From the NCBI RefSeq assembly GCF_918378365.1, contig NZ_OU912926.1:992001-1056000 (forward strand): 64,000 nt of DNA, given 5' to 3'. Below, in pieces: positions 1-9,851 of this stretch. Positions within the stretch are counted from its first letter, which is position 1. Every line of letters starts with the position of its first letter. The notes beneath the pieces were generated by a model. The model had not been told where the DNA came from. It saw only the letters and a list, made by a program, of their open reading frames with translations, and searched no databases. A program made the position numbers and the translations under genes. The DNA comes from Candidatus Nitrotoga arctica. GTDB taxonomy: Bacteria > Pseudomonadota > Gammaproteobacteria > Burkholderiales > Gallionellaceae.

Positions 1-261
1 CGCATGATAGTGCGTCAGCCGCTGGAACTGACCGACATGCTTAACAAATTCGATATTATGGTAAACGTGTGTGGAGGTGGTGAATCTGGCCAAGCTGGGG
101 CGGTGCGTCATGGCATCACTCGTGCTCTGATAGATTTTGATGCGAGCTTGAAGCCAATGTTGAGCAAAGCTGGACTCGTTACCCGCGATGCGCGTGAAGT
201 TGAGCGTAAAAAAGTTGGTTTGCGCAAGGCGCGCCGCCGCAAGCAATTCTCCAAGCGTTAA
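1..261 (+). CDS. rpsI: 30S ribosomal protein S9, C-terminal part
   Basis: Structural protein of the small ribosomal subunit, uS9 family. The window opens inside the gene. The visible part has the conserved [15 protein letters not shown] segment followed by ALIDFD, the [21 protein letters not shown] stretch in pieces, and the basic C-terminal tail ending FSKR, which in this family reaches the P-site tRNA. The reading frame continues upstream of base 1, so the methionine at base 4 is internal. A Rho-independent terminator follows 20 bases after the stop, so this is the last gene of its operon (rplM would be expected upstream). Identification is secure. Confidence 0.97.
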   Translation, partial: RMIVRQPLELTDMLNKFDIMVNVCGGGESGQAGAVRHGITRALIDFDASLKPMLSKAGLVTRDAREVERKKVGLRKARRRKQFSKR

Positions 262-280
262 GCGTATTTGGAGTGTTTGG

Positions 281-305
281 AAAAGCCGCCTTTGGGCGGT
301 TTTTC
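281..305 (+). terminator. Rho-independent terminator after rpsI
   Basis: A GCCGCC stem, a short loop and a GGCGGT stem are followed directly by TTTTTC. It lies just downstream of the rpsI stop and ends the ribosomal-protein transcript. Confidence 0.85.
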
Positions 306-532
306 ATTTTCGTTGTACTATTTCGTCAATAAATAGTTGGCAAACAGTTGAGCGCTTCATAAACCGGAACAATGCCCTGACAGTTTGAGTGCGCGCGGAA
401 CAGGCTGTAATCTTTGACCCTGTATCTTCGTGATGGCGAAATTTCGATTGGTATGGCACTATCGACCGCCTTCACAGGAATAATAGCTGCTACGATGTAT
501 TTGCCATAGATAACGCAAAATAGGGGAAAGAA

Positions 533-1561
533 GTGATCAAAGTTGGCATCGTCGGAGGAACAGGTTATACGGGAGTCGAGCTGTTGCGGCTACTGGCACA
601 ACATCCGCAAGTGGAGTTGCGCGCCATTACCTCGCGCGCCGACCAAGGAATGCCAGTCAGCCAGCTGTTTCCCAGCTTGCGTGGCTATGTAGATTTATGT
701 TTTACCCACCAAGATGAAGCACATCTGGATCAATGTGACTTGGTGTTCTTTGCTACACCCAATGGCATTGCCATGCATCATGCACGCGCATTGCTTGACG
801 CAGGTGTACGGATAATAGATTTAGCGGCGGATTTTCGTATTCAAGACGTGGCGGTTTGGGAAAAATGGTATGGTATGAGACACGCCTGCCCTGATCTGGT
901 TCCTGAAGCAATATATGGTCTGCCAGAGAGCAATCGCGAACAGATAAAACATGCACGGCTAGTGGCCAACCCGGGGTGCTATCCAACCGCTGTGCAGCTC
1001 GGCTTTCTTCCGTTATTGGAAGCGGGGATTGTGGATTGCAATAGCTTGATTGCCGACGCGAAATCAGGTGTGTCTGGCGCGGGGCGAAAGGCAGAGGTTA
1101 GCATCATGTTTTCCGAGGCAGCGGACAATTTCAAAGCTTATGGTGTATCTGGGCATCGCCATTTACCAGAAATTAGTCAAGGACTCGCGCGAGCGGCACA
1201 ACAGGAAATTGGTCTGACCTTTGTGCCACATCTTACTCCGATGATACGCGGTATCCATGCCACATTATATGCGCGCATACAATGCGATGCCGACCTGCAA
1301 GCGCTATATGAACAGCGTTACGCCAATGAGACATTTGTGGATGTAATGCCAGCCGGTAGCCATCCGGAAACGCGTACGGTACGCGGTTCGAATTGCTGCC
1401 GTATCGCGGTACACCGGCCGCAACAAGGTAATACTGTGGTTGTATTGTCAATAATTGATAATCTGGTCAAAGGTGCGGCCGGTCAAGCGGTACAGAATAT
1501 GAACATTATGTTCGGCTTACTTGAAACAACAGCGCTGACCAGCATCCCTTTGCTGCCTTAG
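533..1561 (+). CDS. argC: N-acetyl-gamma-glutamyl-phosphate reductase
   Basis: Reduces N-acetylglutamyl phosphate to the semialdehyde with NADPH, the third step of arginine synthesis in the cytoplasm. The 342-residue protein has the N-terminal dinucleotide-binding motif GGTGYTG and the catalytic cysteine in ANPGCYPTA, with the family motif SGVSGAGRK after it. Length is normal for the family. The start is GTG at 533, preceded by AGGGGAAAG at good ribosome-binding distance. It follows the rpsI terminator with 270 bases between, so it is transcribed separately; argC next to rplM-rpsI is a common betaproteobacterial arrangement. Confidence 0.96.
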   Translation: MIKVGIVGGTGYTGVELLRLLAQHPQVELRAITSRADQGMPVSQLFPSLRGYVDLCFTHQDEAHLDQCDLVFFATPNGIAMHHARALLDAGVRIIDLAADFRIQDVAVWEKWYGMRHACPDLVPEAIYGLPESNREQIKHARLVANPGCYPTAVQLGFLPLLEAGIVDCNSLIADAKSGVSGAGRKAEVSIMFSEAADNFKAYGVSGHRHLPEISQGLARAAQQEIGLTFVPHLTPMIRGIHATLYARIQCDADLQALYEQRYANETFVDVMPAGSHPETRTVRGSNCCRIAVHRPQQGNTVVVLSIIDNLVKGAAGQAVQNMNIMFGLLETTALTSIPLLP

Positions 1562-1859
1562 AATGCATTAATTCAATTTGGGGTAAGTTGAAGTGGGTTA
1601 TAAGTAATGGATTATAGCTGCACATCGCTTTCGGTATTCTTTGCATCATTTGACACCTCCGTTTTGAGTTTAACAAAACGTAATAGCCATTTGTTAAACT
1701 TATTTAATGGCAAAAAGCTCGCAAAATTCAGGATGCCATCTGAAAATCTCGTTTTTTTGAATCTCAGTTATTTCATTTTTGAAAAATACTATCGCTTCAT
1801 AAAGTATACGGAAAACGTTAGAATTGCGGTCTTTGTAATACTCTTAAGGAAATTCAACC
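1562..1859 (+). promoter_or_regulatory. AT-rich intergenic region before ilvE
   Basis: About 300 bases with no convincing gene. The lower half is very AT-rich. A TTGAAA at 1779 and TATACG at 1805 could serve as a weak promoter for ilvE, but the 20-base spacer is long. AAGGAA at 1847 is the likely ribosome-binding site of ilvE. No attenuator-like leader peptide was recognised. Confidence 0.3.
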
Positions 1860-2780
1860 ATGTCTATGGCTGACCGCGACGGTTTTATCTGGTATGACGG
1901 CAAACTCGTGCCTTGGCGAGATGCCACAACACACGTACTGACGCATACACTGCACTATGGTATGGGAGTGTTTGAAGGTGTACGTGCATATAAAACTACT
2001 GAGGGCACGGCAATTTTCCGCCTGAAAGATCATACCGACCGCCTGTTCAATTCAGCCTATATCTTCAAGATGAAGATGCCATTCGACAAAGAAACTTTGA
2101 TGGAGGCGCAATGTGAAGTAGTACGCGCTAATAATCTGGAGTCCTGTTACATTCGGCCCATTGTGTTCTATGGCTCGGAAGCTATGGGAATCGCCGCCAC
2201 TGCTATTAGCACCCATGTCGCCGTTGCGGCTTGGCCATGGGGCGCGTATCTTGGTGTCGAGGGAATGGAAAAAGGGATTCGTGTAAAAACTTCCAGTTTC
2301 ACCCGCCACCACGTAAACATTAATATGTGCCGTTCCAAATCAGTCGGTACTTACACCAACTCTATTCTGGCCCATCAAGAAGTAGCGCACGATGGCTATG
2401 ACGAGGCGCTGCTACTGGACGTGGATGGCTATGTAGCGGAAGGAGCGGGCGAGAATATCTTTATTGTGAAAAAAGGTAAGCTGTATACACCTGACCTGAC
2501 TTCCTGCTTAGAGGGCATCACGCGCGACTCTATAATCACACTGGCGGCTGATCTTGGTATGCAGCTGATCGAAAAACGCATCACGCGCGATGAGGTATAT
2601 TGTGCCGACGAGGCTTTCTTTACGGGTACTGCGGCCGAAGTTACACCGATCTGCGAGCTGGATAATCGTACTATAGGCAATGGTACGCGCGGCCCGATCA
2701 CAACGCGCCTGCAAGCGTTGTTTTTTGATTGTGTCAGTGGAAAAAATCCGCAATATGCCGATTGGTTGGCACACGTTTAA
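1860..2780 (+). CDS. ilvE: Branched-chain amino acid aminotransferase
   Basis: PLP-dependent class IV transaminase that carries out the last step of valine, leucine and isoleucine synthesis. The 306 residues match the usual size. It opens with the typical WYDGKLVPWRDA segment, followed by HYGMGVFEGVRAY. The PLP lysine is expected in the RSKSVGTYTNSILA segment, and the family signature EGAGENIFIV and FFTGTAAEVTPI are present. Start at ATG 1860 behind AAGGAA. A zinc-finger gene starts 10 bases after the stop, so the two are probably co-transcribed. Confidence 0.96.
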   Translation: MSMADRDGFIWYDGKLVPWRDATTHVLTHTLHYGMGVFEGVRAYKTTEGTAIFRLKDHTDRLFNSAYIFKMKMPFDKETLMEAQCEVVRANNLESCYIRPIVFYGSEAMGIAATAISTHVAVAAWPWGAYLGVEGMEKGIRVKTSSFTRHHVNINMCRSKSVGTYTNSILAHQEVAHDGYDEALLLDVDGYVAEGAGENIFIVKKGKLYTPDLTSCLEGITRDSIITLAADLGMQLIEKRITRDEVYCADEAFFTGTAAEVTPICELDNRTIGNGTRGPITTRLQALFFDCVSGKNPQYADWLAHV

Positions 2781-2790
2781 AGGGAATTAC

Positions 2791-2991
2791 ATGCAAACCG
2801 AACATGCCAAGCTACGCTATATCGAAGTGACCGCCACAGATTTGCCGCTTTATTGTCCTATGCCTAATACGAGCCTATGGAATGCACATCCCAGAGTGGT
2901 CATCCCAGTCGACAAGATCGGTGAAGCGCGCTGTCCCTATTGCGGCACACTATACAAGTTCAAGGGTGAGTTACCTAAAGGACATCACTAA
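2791..2991 (+). CDS. CHCC-type zinc-finger protein (NDUFS6-like)
   Basis: A 66-residue protein of the zf-CHCC family (relatives of the mitochondrial complex I subunit NDUFS6). The putative ligands are C26, H37, C52 and C55, the last two in ARCPYCGT. The frame is open further upstream into ilvE, but the ATG at 2791, ten bases after the ilvE stop and behind AAAGGGAATTAC, gives the usual family length. In betaproteobacteria this gene commonly follows ilvE. The cellular role is not established. Confidence 0.88.
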   Translation: MQTEHAKLRYIEVTATDLPLYCPMPNTSLWNAHPRVVIPVDKIGEARCPYCGTLYKFKGELPKGHH

Positions 2992-3125
2992 AAAATTCCC
3001 GCTAAGCGCAAAATCATAGGGCGCTTTAAGTTGATCACATCAGGATCGAGCATTTTCTCTCACACTGTTCCGTTATCCTTGATAGCGTTATGCATACATT
3101 CCTATCTAATTTATTGAGTGAAACC

Positions 3126-4502
3126 ATGCAAAACTTACCTAAAGAAATTTTTAAGGCCTACGATATTCGCGGCATTGTCGGTAAATCACTGACTCAGGAA
3201 ATTATCGAGATTATTGGCCATGCTATCGGCTCAGAAGCCAAAGCACGTGGCCAGCACACGATCGCAATTGGTCGCGACGGACGTCTGTCTGGCATAGAAT
3301 TTGCCGCCGCTTTAGCACGTGGTATTCAGAAGAGTGGCATCAATGTTATTGATGTTGGGCGTGTTGCTACGCCCATGGTGTATTTTGCAGCGTATCACCT
3401 GGACACGCATTCTGCAGTTATGATTACTGGTAGCCACAACCCCCCCGATTACAATGGACTGAAAATGGTACTGGGAGGCGAGACGCTCTCCGGTGATAGC
3501 ATTCAAGCTTTACGCACACGTATTGAGCACAATAATCTCAGTCATGGTGCAGGTGCTTACTCGCAATACGATATAGGCCCCGTATATATTGCACGCATCG
3601 TTTCCGACATCAAATTGGCACGGCCCATGAAGATCACGGTCGATTGCGGCAATGGCGTGGCCGGGGATTTTGCCGCCAATTTGTATCGCCAGTTAGGCTG
3701 TACTGTCACGGAACTGTTTTGCGAAGTAGATGGCAATTTCCCTAACCATCATCCTGATCCTTCACAACCGGAAAATTTGCAAGATCTGATTCATGCACTC
3801 TCCAGCAATGATAGCGAACTGGGCTTAGCCTTCGATGGCGACGGTGATCGCTTGGGCGTCGTCACTAAAAATGGCAACATCATTTTTCCAGACAGGCAGT
3901 TAATGCTGTTCGCCGCCGATGTGCTGGCGCGCAATCCTGGTGCAGAAATTATCTTCGACGTTAAATCCACGCGCAAGCTGTTTGGCTGGATCACACAACA
4001 TGGTGGTAAACCTATACTCTGGAAAACCGGCCATTCCTTCATCAAGACAAAAATGAAGGAATGCGGCGCATTGCTGGCAGGGGAAATGAGTGGCCATATA
4101 TTCTTCAAGGAACGATGGTATGGCTTCGATGACGGTTTGTATGCGGGTGCCCGTTTGCTCGAATGCTTGAGCAAACAGTCAGATGCAAATGGCCTGCTGA
4201 ATGGCCTGCCCAATTCAATTAATACACCGGAACTGCAAATTAAGCTAAAGGAAGGAGAGAACTACGCATTGGTCGCACAGTTGCAGAAGGATGCAAAATT
4301 TACTAATGTACAGGACATTATCACCATAGATGGCCTGCGCGTGGAATATGCCGACGGTTTTGGCTTAATACGATCCAGTAATACAACGCCAGTGGTTGTA
4401 TTACGCTTTGAAGCAGATAATGAGGAAGCGCTCACCAGAATTAAGCAAGATTTTCGCCGCGTGTTGCTGAATGCCAATCCAAGTTTACAACTACCATTCT
4501 GA
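3126..4502 (+). CDS. algC: Phosphomannomutase / phosphoglucomutase
   Basis: Interconverts hexose 6- and 1-phosphates for exopolysaccharide, LPS and nucleotide-sugar synthesis. The alpha-D-phosphohexomutase family has four domains. Visible here: FKAYDIRG at the N-terminus, the phosphoserine loop VMITGSHNPPDYNGLK, the metal loop AFDGDGDR, the sugar-binding GEMSGHIFF and the C-terminal phosphate-binding loop around RSSNTTP. From the ATG at 3126 it is 458 residues, close to AlgC. An in-frame ATG at 3090 would add 12 residues, but neither start has a strong ribosome-binding site. The start is therefore uncertain, the function is not. Confidence 0.9.
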   Translation: MQNLPKEIFKAYDIRGIVGKSLTQEIIEIIGHAIGSEAKARGQHTIAIGRDGRLSGIEFAAALARGIQKSGINVIDVGRVATPMVYFAAYHLDTHSAVMITGSHNPPDYNGLKMVLGGETLSGDSIQALRTRIEHNNLSHGAGAYSQYDIGPVYIARIVSDIKLARPMKITVDCGNGVAGDFAANLYRQLGCTVTELFCEVDGNFPNHHPDPSQPENLQDLIHALSSNDSELGLAFDGDGDRLGVVTKNGNIIFPDRQLMLFAADVLARNPGAEIIFDVKSTRKLFGWITQHGGKPILWKTGHSFIKTKMKECGALLAGEMSGHIFFKERWYGFDDGLYAGARLLECLSKQSDANGLLNGLPNSINTPELQIKLKEGENYALVAQLQKDAKFTNVQDIITIDGLRVEYADGFGLIRSSNTTPVVVLRFEADNEEALTRIKQDFRRVLLNANPSLQLPF

Positions 4503-4612
4503 TGCGAATTTCTTGGGTTGAAAATACCTCGCGTGATGCGGAATATTTTTGACTTTAAGCGGCATTCAGCTGTACTTTTTGTATAGGGTGGGCGTGCTTA
4601 AAACTACCGAAG

Positions 4613-5329
4613 TTAATAATTGAAATAAAAATTAATCGATAAAATATGATCGTTCCGGTTTACTGAAGTAAGTGGCCGGTTAATATATTGATTCATATAG
4701 CCGATTTCAGATTTAATTTCTTTATTAAAATTATAGCCTATCCCTATGAACGCTCTGTTTTGATCGAATCCTTTATGAGGCCCCCAATCGTTATTGTTGA
4801 GATTTAGAAAATATTCATCGCTAGCCACTACGCTATAAGCTGGAGCAGCAGCCAGTGGTACAGATACTTTAAACATTTGCCGAAAACGTATAGCGGTATC
4901 ATCACCCAAACGAGGTGCTAAACGTTCTTCCAAGCGACTTCGGCTGGTGACTGATCCAAATGAAAATTTATTGTTCCATAATAATTGTTGCCAGAATCTT
5001 CGTTCGTTGAATGTCGTTTTGGAAAATGGTTCTGCAGTGGGAACCAATGCATAACCCACCCAAACGCTAGTCGTATTGTTAATTGCATATCCTATCCCTG
5101 GACGAATGATAGCTTGAGAAAAGCGCGACGTGTCATCGCCAAAACGCCCTTGGAATTCTGCCCAGTATTTGAAATTCTTTAATGCCGGATTGACATTCTC
5201 TAGGCTACCAACCGCCGTTGCAGTGCCCCATGTTTGGAAGTCGTTTATATCTTTTGCGGCAATAACTGGGCCAGAAAGTAATAAGCCAGATATTGTTAAT
5301 GCGGTAGACATATTTATTTTATTTAGCAC
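4613..5329 (-). CDS. DUF2490-like outer-membrane beta-barrel protein
   Basis: A 238-residue protein with a signal peptide (cleavage expected after VIAA, about residue 24). It ends in an aromatic-terminated beta-strand, SINFYFNY, typical of outer-membrane barrels. Features of the DUF2490 family are visible: WAEFQGRFGDD near residue 55, a run of amphipathic strands, and RSRLEERLAPR with RFRQMFKVSVPL in the middle. Length fits the family. Function is unknown; no transporter or enzyme motif is seen. It stands alone between a plus-strand mutase and a minus-strand flavoprotein. Confidence 0.7.
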   Translation of the reverse strand: MLNKINMSTALTISGLLLSGPVIAAKDINDFQTWGTATAVGSLENVNPALKNFKYWAEFQGRFGDDTSRFSQAIIRPGIGYAINNTTSVWVGYALVPTAEPFSKTTFNERRFWQQLLWNNKFSFGSVTSRSRLEERLAPRLGDDTAIRFRQMFKVSVPLAAAPAYSVVASDEYFLNLNNNDWGPHKGFDQNRAFIGIGYNFNKEIKSEIGYMNQYINRPLTSVNRNDHILSINFYFNY

Positions 5330-5611
5330 TGTGTTCCTCTCGCCATAGAATATTTTGTATCAAAAATTTAATCTAACTAGCTGAAAAAAATTCTAATTTT
5401 TTTAGATGCTTAACTTTATTCAACTTTAGGCAGCCTTTCCCTTTACCTTATCCGAACGGTGACATAACTAAACTCTTATTGGAGCTGAGTATCTAAATTT
5501 GAATGTAGACGCTAACTAGCAATGAATGCAGCCCCGTTTTCGTAACGGCATTGTTTTTCCTGATGTACAGCCATCATCACCTTCTACAGTACAAATACAA
5601 CCATCAAAAGT
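5330..5611. other. Intergenic region, no gene seen
   Basis: About 280 AT-rich bases between two minus-strand genes. It should hold the promoter of the DUF2490-like gene at its left edge and the end of the flavoprotein transcript at its right. No clear hairpin-plus-T terminator, RNA gene or repeat was seen. Confidence 0.4.
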
Positions 5612-6862
5612 TCAGCAATATTGACCGGCAGCATAACCAGATGACCATGCCCACTGAAAGTTGTAACCGCCTAGCTGACCTGTTACATCAACCACTTCTC
5701 CGATAAAATACAGACCGTTCACCTCATGGGCTTCCATGGTTTTAGACGATAAGGCATGGGTGTCAACACCCCCGCAGGTAACTTCTGCCTTGGTATAGCC
5801 CAATGTGCCGCTAGGCGTAATTTGCCAATTATGCAATTTGGTGGCAAGTGCAGCGATCTCCTTATCCAAATATTGGTTAATTGGCATGTTACCGGAAAGA
5901 TTATTCCCGGCCAACTGGGCACACCATGTTTCAATAAATCGTTTGGGTAAATATTGCGCAAAAAAATTGCTCAGCAACATGCGACTGTCTCGCTGCTGCG
6001 CGAACAATTTCAGTGTGTCATGATCCGGCAGCAAATTAATGTGCAGCGGCTGGCCCGCTTCCCAATAAGAGGAGATTTGCAAGATGGAGGGGCCACTAAG
6101 GCCGCGATGGGTAAAAAGGAGATTTTCGCGAAAAATCTGTTCACCATAACTTACCACCGCATCCACGGAAATTCCGGCGAGACCAACATAAGGCGCCCAA
6201 TCATCGGGATGAAAACTTAATGGTACTAACCCCGGCTTGAGTTTGGTCATGGGAATGTCGAATTGTTGCGCGACTTGGTAACCAAACGGTGTTGCGCCAA
6301 TCTTGGGAATAGACAAGCCACCGCTGGCAATCACCAAGGACTGCGCACGAAATGAGCCATGATTGGTATTGCAACTAAATCGTTCGGTGGATGAACGCAT
6401 ATTGTCTTTTACTTCTGGCCCCTCTCCTGCTTGCGGGAAAGAGGGAAAGAGGCGCTCAACCTTATGCACTTCGCAAGACATAAGCCAACGTACACCCGCT
6501 GCATCGCATTCGTTTTTTAGCATCGCAATAATGGCTGTCGATCCTTCGTCACAAAACAGTTGCCCGAGTTTTTTTTCGTGATAACCGATGCCTTGTTGAT
6601 TAAGCCATGTGATGAAATGTTGGGGGGTGTAGCGCGCCAATGCGGAGCGACAAAAATGCGGATTGCCAGATAAGTAATTTTCCGGTTTGGCGTACAAATT
6701 GGTGAAGTTGCAGCGGCCACCGCCGGAGATGCGAATTTTTTCTGCCAGTTTTTTAGAATGATCAAGTAACAGCACAGAACGCCCTCGACGTGCAGCCCCG
6801 ATGGCGCACATCATGCCCGCTGCGCCGGCACCGATGATCAATACATCCACATTGACACTCAT
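5612..6862 (-). CDS. NAD(P)/FAD-dependent oxidoreductase, HI0933/BaiN family
   Basis: Flavoprotein of the HI0933 (BaiN/RdsA) family; the substrate in this organism is unknown. The N-terminal Rossmann motif GAGAAGMMCAIGAARRG binds FAD. KLAEKIRISGGGRCNFTN is the family hallmark, ASGGLSIPKIGATPFG follows in mid-protein, and VDVTGQLGGYNFQWAWSSG is the C-terminal FAD-contact motif. The frame opens at a TTG (6874), but the ATG at 6862 places the Rossmann motif at the usual position and gives 416 residues. Neither start has a strong ribosome-binding site. Confidence 0.88.
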   Translation of the reverse strand: MSVNVDVLIIGAGAAGMMCAIGAARRGRSVLLLDHSKKLAEKIRISGGGRCNFTNLYAKPENYLSGNPHFCRSALARYTPQHFITWLNQQGIGYHEKKLGQLFCDEGSTAIIAMLKNECDAAGVRWLMSCEVHKVERLFPSFPQAGEGPEVKDNMRSSTERFSCNTNHGSFRAQSLVIASGGLSIPKIGATPFGYQVAQQFDIPMTKLKPGLVPLSFHPDDWAPYVGLAGISVDAVVSYGEQIFRENLLFTHRGLSGPSILQISSYWEAGQPLHINLLPDHDTLKLFAQQRDSRMLLSNFFAQYLPKRFIETWCAQLAGNNLSGNMPINQYLDKEIAALATKLHNWQITPSGTLGYTKAEVTCGGVDTHALSSKTMEAHEVNGLYFIGEVVDVTGQLGGYNFQWAWSSGYAAGQYC

Positions 6863-6925
6863 CGCAACAGACAACTAGCCGCTATCAACAGCCTGTCAGC
6901 TTGGCCATGCTTCTAACATTATGTA

Positions 6926-7645
6926 TCACGGCTGCACCTCCAAAAGCTCCAATTGTTTCCACAGACATGCGCCTTTGCTGGCTTTTTCAATATCGGTCAA
7001 CTGTTGCGCGTGTTGCGTCAATTCATCAGTGCTAGCAGGCAGCACACGCAGTTTCAAACGCGATAAATCTGCAAAAACTATGATCGGCTCTTCTTTCTGT
7101 TCATTGCTCCCATCATCCAGCAAACTTTTCTGTCCGCGCGTCATGGACAGATAAACCTCTGCCAACAACTCGGTATCCAATAGCGCGCCATGCAAGGTGC
7201 GATGAGAATTATCTATCTGGTAACGGTCACACAAGGCGTTCAGATTATTTTTCTTGCCGGGATGCAACTCCTTGGCCAGCTTCAGTGTGTCAATGACGCT
7301 CACACAATAGTTATTCAATACAGGCAGCCCGCTACGTTCCAGCTCCTTATTGAGGAACCCGATATCAAACGGCGCATTGTGAATGATGAGTTCCGCACCG
7401 CTGATGAACTCGAGCAGCGCTGGTGCAATTTCAGCAAATTTCGGTTCGTCCTGCAGACGCTCCAGCGTCAGGCCATGTATCTCCGCCGCTCCCGTATCAA
7501 TTTCGCGTTCCGGGTTGAGATAGCGGTGAAAACGTCGATCAGAAACTTTGCGGTTGCATAATTCGATAGCCGCCAGTTCAATGATGCGGTGGCCTTTCCC
7601 TGGATCGAGGCCAGTGGTTTCGGTATCCAACACGATTTGTCTCAT
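6926..7645 (-). CDS. dnaQ: DNA polymerase III epsilon subunit (3'-5' proofreading exonuclease)
   Basis: Proofreading subunit of the replicative polymerase core. DEDDh exonuclease motifs are in order: Exo [11 protein letters not shown] (residues 6-15), Exo II in [12 protein letters not shown], and Exo [17 protein letters not shown]. The C-terminal tail would bind the polymerase alpha subunit. The 239-residue length is normal. The ATG at 7645 overlaps the rnhA stop by four bases, so translation is coupled; dnaQ is the last gene of the methyltransferase-rnhA-dnaQ operon. Confidence 0.96.
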   Translation of the reverse strand: MRQIVLDTETTGLDPGKGHRIIELAAIELCNRKVSDRRFHRYLNPEREIDTGAAEIHGLTLERLQDEPKFAEIAPALLEFISGAELIIHNAPFDIGFLNKELERSGLPVLNNYCVSVIDTLKLAKELHPGKKNNLNALCDRYQIDNSHRTLHGALLDTELLAEVYLSMTRGQKSLLDDGSNEQKEEPIIVFADLSRLKLRVLPASTDELTQHAQQLTDIEKASKGACLWKQLELLEVQP

Positions 7646-8115
7646 TTCATGCTTTCATTCAAAAGTTGCTCAATCCCGCGATTGGCTAATTCATCCGCAC
7701 GCTCGTTCCCATCATGTCCAGCATGTCCTTTTATCCACACCCACTGAACATGATGTTTGTTTGCTAGTTCATCCAGCGTGCGCCACAAGTCTTCATTTTT
7801 GACCGGTTTTTTGTCGGCAGTCTTCCAGCCACGCTGCTTCCAGTTATGCACCCAGATACTAATACCTTGCTGCACATATTTTGAATCGGTATGCAGGACC
7901 ACCCGGCACGGCCGTTTCAATGCCTCCAGCGCGCGGATCGCGGCCAGCAACTCCATTCGATTGTTGGTTGTATGCGCTTCGCCACCACATAGCTCGCGCT
8001 CTTTGCCCATAATCTGTAACAGCGCGCCCCAGCCGCCCACGCCGGGGTTCCCCTTGCAAGCCCCATCCGTATAAATTTCTACTATATCTTCACTTACTGT
8101 TACAAGTTCGCTCAT
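7642..8115 (-). CDS. rnhA: Ribonuclease HI
   Basis: Cleaves the RNA strand of RNA-DNA hybrids, removing primers and R-loops. All catalytic elements are visible: D in [13 protein letters not shown] in [12 protein letters not shown] in LHTDSKYV, and H with the final D in [16 protein letters not shown]. The 157 residues fit the bacterial enzyme. ATG at 8115 overlaps the upstream methyltransferase stop by four bases, and its own stop overlaps the dnaQ start by four bases. The three genes form a tightly coupled operon. Confidence 0.97.
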   Translation of the reverse strand: MSELVTVSEDIVEIYTDGACKGNPGVGGWGALLQIMGKERELCGGEAHTTNNRMELLAAIRALEALKRPCRVVLHTDSKYVQQGISIWVHNWKQRGWKTADKKPVKNEDLWRTLDELANKHHVQWVWIKGHAGHDGNERADELANRGIEQLLNESMK

Positions 8116-8852
8116 TCGGGCTCCGTTTTTTTACACTGCGATATTTCTCTATTCAGCTTAGGTGTTGCCGGTAACAGCTTGCCAACTAGTCCCTCGTTCC
8201 ATTTTGGCTTGATCAGGTTCATTCCCGGCACATGCTTAATCGCCTGCAAAAAATACACTCCGCCCCACACCGCCCACCAGCGGTCCCCGGCTGGCTCCAT
8301 AAAATTAAAGCGGTTAAGCCAATTTGGATTGGTGAGCGGTGGTGCGTAACAGGCAAAACGCCCCGTTACCACCTCAAATCCCAGCAATGCCAGCCAATCC
8401 TTCAATCGCGACAAAGCAATAAAATCTCCACGCCAGGGGAAATTCGTCTGCGAACCCAACACACGCCGAGCCCCCCACAGGCTACGCGGATTGAAACCGC
8501 TAATGATGACATTTCCTTCAGGCCTTAATACACGCTCAACCTCACGTAAAATTTGATGAGGATGGGCATTGAATTCCAGTACATGCGGCAGAAGCACTAA
8601 ATCCAAGCTACTGCATCCGAATGGCAATTCATCCATATCTAGCCGTACTTGCACCCCGGCCTCGTTTCCCACTACGGCGCGTAATGGCATACGACTGGCA
8701 CGTAGAAAATTATGCTCGGCCAGCCCGAGTTGCAGCGCATTGAAGCCAAAAATGTCAGTCACACTGTGATCAAACAATGCTTGCTCGCACTCCAGCAAAT
8801 ATTTTCCTGGGGGCGTGGCGAACCAATCATTCAGCGTATTTGTGGTTGACAT
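8112..8852 (-). CDS. Class I SAM-dependent methyltransferase
   Basis: Methyltransferase_11-like protein of 246 residues. The usual glycine-rich motif I is weak, but [49 protein letters not shown] shows motifs II to post-II in pieces, typical of the family that sits between gloB and rnhA in many Proteobacteria (YafS-like). The substrate is unknown. The ATG at 8852, seven bases behind AAAGAG, is preferred over the in-frame GTG at 8867. It is divergent from gloB with fewer than 50 bases between the starts, so the promoters share or overlap this gap. Confidence 0.85.
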   Translation of the reverse strand: MSTTNTLNDWFATPPGKYLLECEQALFDHSVTDIFGFNALQLGLAEHNFLRASRMPLRAVVGNEAGVQVRLDMDELPFGCSSLDLVLLPHVLEFNAHPHQILREVERVLRPEGNVIISGFNPRSLWGARRVLGSQTNFPWRGDFIALSRLKDWLALLGFEVVTGRFACYAPPLTNPNWLNRFNFMEPAGDRWWAVWGGVYFLQAIKHVPGMNLIKPKWNEGLVGKLLPATPKLNREISQCKKTEPE

Positions 8853-8900
8853 GCAATACTCTTTCACTCGAGTATAGCCAAATAAAAAACGGACATTTCC

Positions 8901-9665
8901 ATGTTCAATATTATTCCCATCCCGGCATTCAAGGACAACTACATCTGGATGCTACACGACCACCAACATGTGGTAGTGGTCGATCCGGGCGACGCAGCGC
9001 CGGTGCTGGCTTATCTCAATCTACATAAGCTCAAACTCACCGCCATCCTGTGTACTCATCATCACAATGATCACGTCGGTGGCGTTCGCAAACTTGTTGA
9101 ATTATACAACGTGCCTGTGTATGGGCCACAGCTTGAAAATATCCCCTGCATCAGTCATATGCTCGGCGAAGGTGATGTAATTGAAATTCCGGAATTAAAA
9201 ATAAAACTGAGTGTTATGGATATCCCTGGTCATACCCACGGACATATCGCTTATCTGGGCGCTGGCGCTGTATTTTGCGGCGACACCCTGTTCGGTTGTG
9301 GCTGTGGTAGATTATTTGAAGGAACAGCTACGCAATTATTCTATTCCTTGCAACGGTTGGCAAATTTGCCTGATGAAACAAAAGTATATTGCGGACATGA
9401 ATATACCGAGGCTAACATCCGCTTCGCATTAGTCTGCGAACCCGACAATGCTCGGCTCAAACAACGTCAAGCAGATGTACAGGCGTTACGCGCTGCCGGG
9501 CATCCAACGTTACCGTCGACTATTGCCCTGGAAAAAGACACCAACCCTTTTTTGCGCTGTGCTGAGCCAAGCGTCATCGCCACCACATTACGCATGACAC
9601 AAATTAAAGAGACCGATGAAACCAGTATCTTTACTGCCCTGCGCACCTTAAAAAATAATTTCTAA
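8901..9665 (+). CDS. gloB: Hydroxyacylglutathione hydrolase (glyoxalase II)
   Basis: Hydrolyses S-lactoylglutathione to lactate and glutathione, the second step of methylglyoxal detoxification. Metallo-beta-lactamase fold with the metal motif CTHHHNDHVGG, the second-site residues in PGHTHGHIAY, and CGDTLFGCGCGRLFEG and YCGHEYTEANIRFA further on. The last is the glutathione-site segment found only in glyoxalase II. At 254 residues it is full length. The ATG at 8901 is the only sensible start. A tRNA-Ser gene follows after 54 bases. Confidence 0.96.
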   Translation: MFNIIPIPAFKDNYIWMLHDHQHVVVVDPGDAAPVLAYLNLHKLKLTAILCTHHHNDHVGGVRKLVELYNVPVYGPQLENIPCISHMLGEGDVIEIPELKIKLSVMDIPGHTHGHIAYLGAGAVFCGDTLFGCGCGRLFEGTATQLFYSLQRLANLPDETKVYCGHEYTEANIRFALVCEPDNARLKQRQADVQALRAAGHPTLPSTIALEKDTNPFLRCAEPSVIATTLRMTQIKETDETSIFTALRTLKNNF

Positions 9666-9679
9666 AAAATTATTTTAGA

Positions 9680-9708
9680 TTGCGATAAACCCCTTTCTGG
9701 TTTATCCT
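9680..9708 (+). promoter_or_regulatory. Probable promoter of tRNA-Ser
   Basis: TTGCGA at 9680 and TATCCT at 9703 are 17 bases apart, the ideal sigma-70 spacing, and would start transcription a few bases before the tRNA. The same stretch holds the inverted repeat GATAAACC/GGTTTATC (9684-9706), which could instead be the end of the gloB transcript. Confidence 0.5.
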
Positions 9709-9719
9709 GCGCGGCCTTC

Positions 9720-9810
9720 GGAGAGGTGGATGAGCGGTTTAAGTCGCACGCCTGGAAAGCGTGTTTAGGATAATATCTTAACGCGGGTTCGAATCCCGCC
9801 TTCTCCGCCA
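9720..9810 (+). tRNA. tRNA-Ser (anticodon GGA), attachment site of the downstream element
   Basis: A 91-base class II tRNA with a long variable arm. The acceptor stem GGAGAGG pairs with CTTCTCC, followed by discriminator G and an encoded CCA. The anticodon loop reads CTGGAAA, giving GGA for UCC/UCU serine codons. The T arm is GCGGGTTCGAATCCCGC. Its last 14 bases are the start of a 16-base direct repeat also found at 23,101, so the integrated element regenerated the tRNA 3' end on insertion. Confidence 0.97.
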
Positions 9811-9812
9811 GT
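9797..9812. repeat. Left attachment repeat (attL core)
   Basis: Sixteen bases, CGCCTTCTCCGCCAGT, covering the 3' end of the tRNA-Ser plus two bases. They are identical to 23101-23116. This is the standard geometry for a tyrosine integrase that uses the tRNA 3' end as its target. Confidence 0.9.
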
Positions 9813-9851
9813 GCTATAGGTATAGCAAGGCTTGCACGTCATTTTATTTAA

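Noticed and set aside
1607..1873. 88-codon plus-strand frame between argC and ilvE
   Set aside because: AT-rich chance frame overlapping the ilvE start and its ribosome-binding site, without a start signal of its own.
3791..4213. 140-codon minus-strand frame inside the phosphomutase gene
   Set aside because: Antisense shadow of a clearly real gene; Ser/Pro/Lys-rich composition typical of such shadows.
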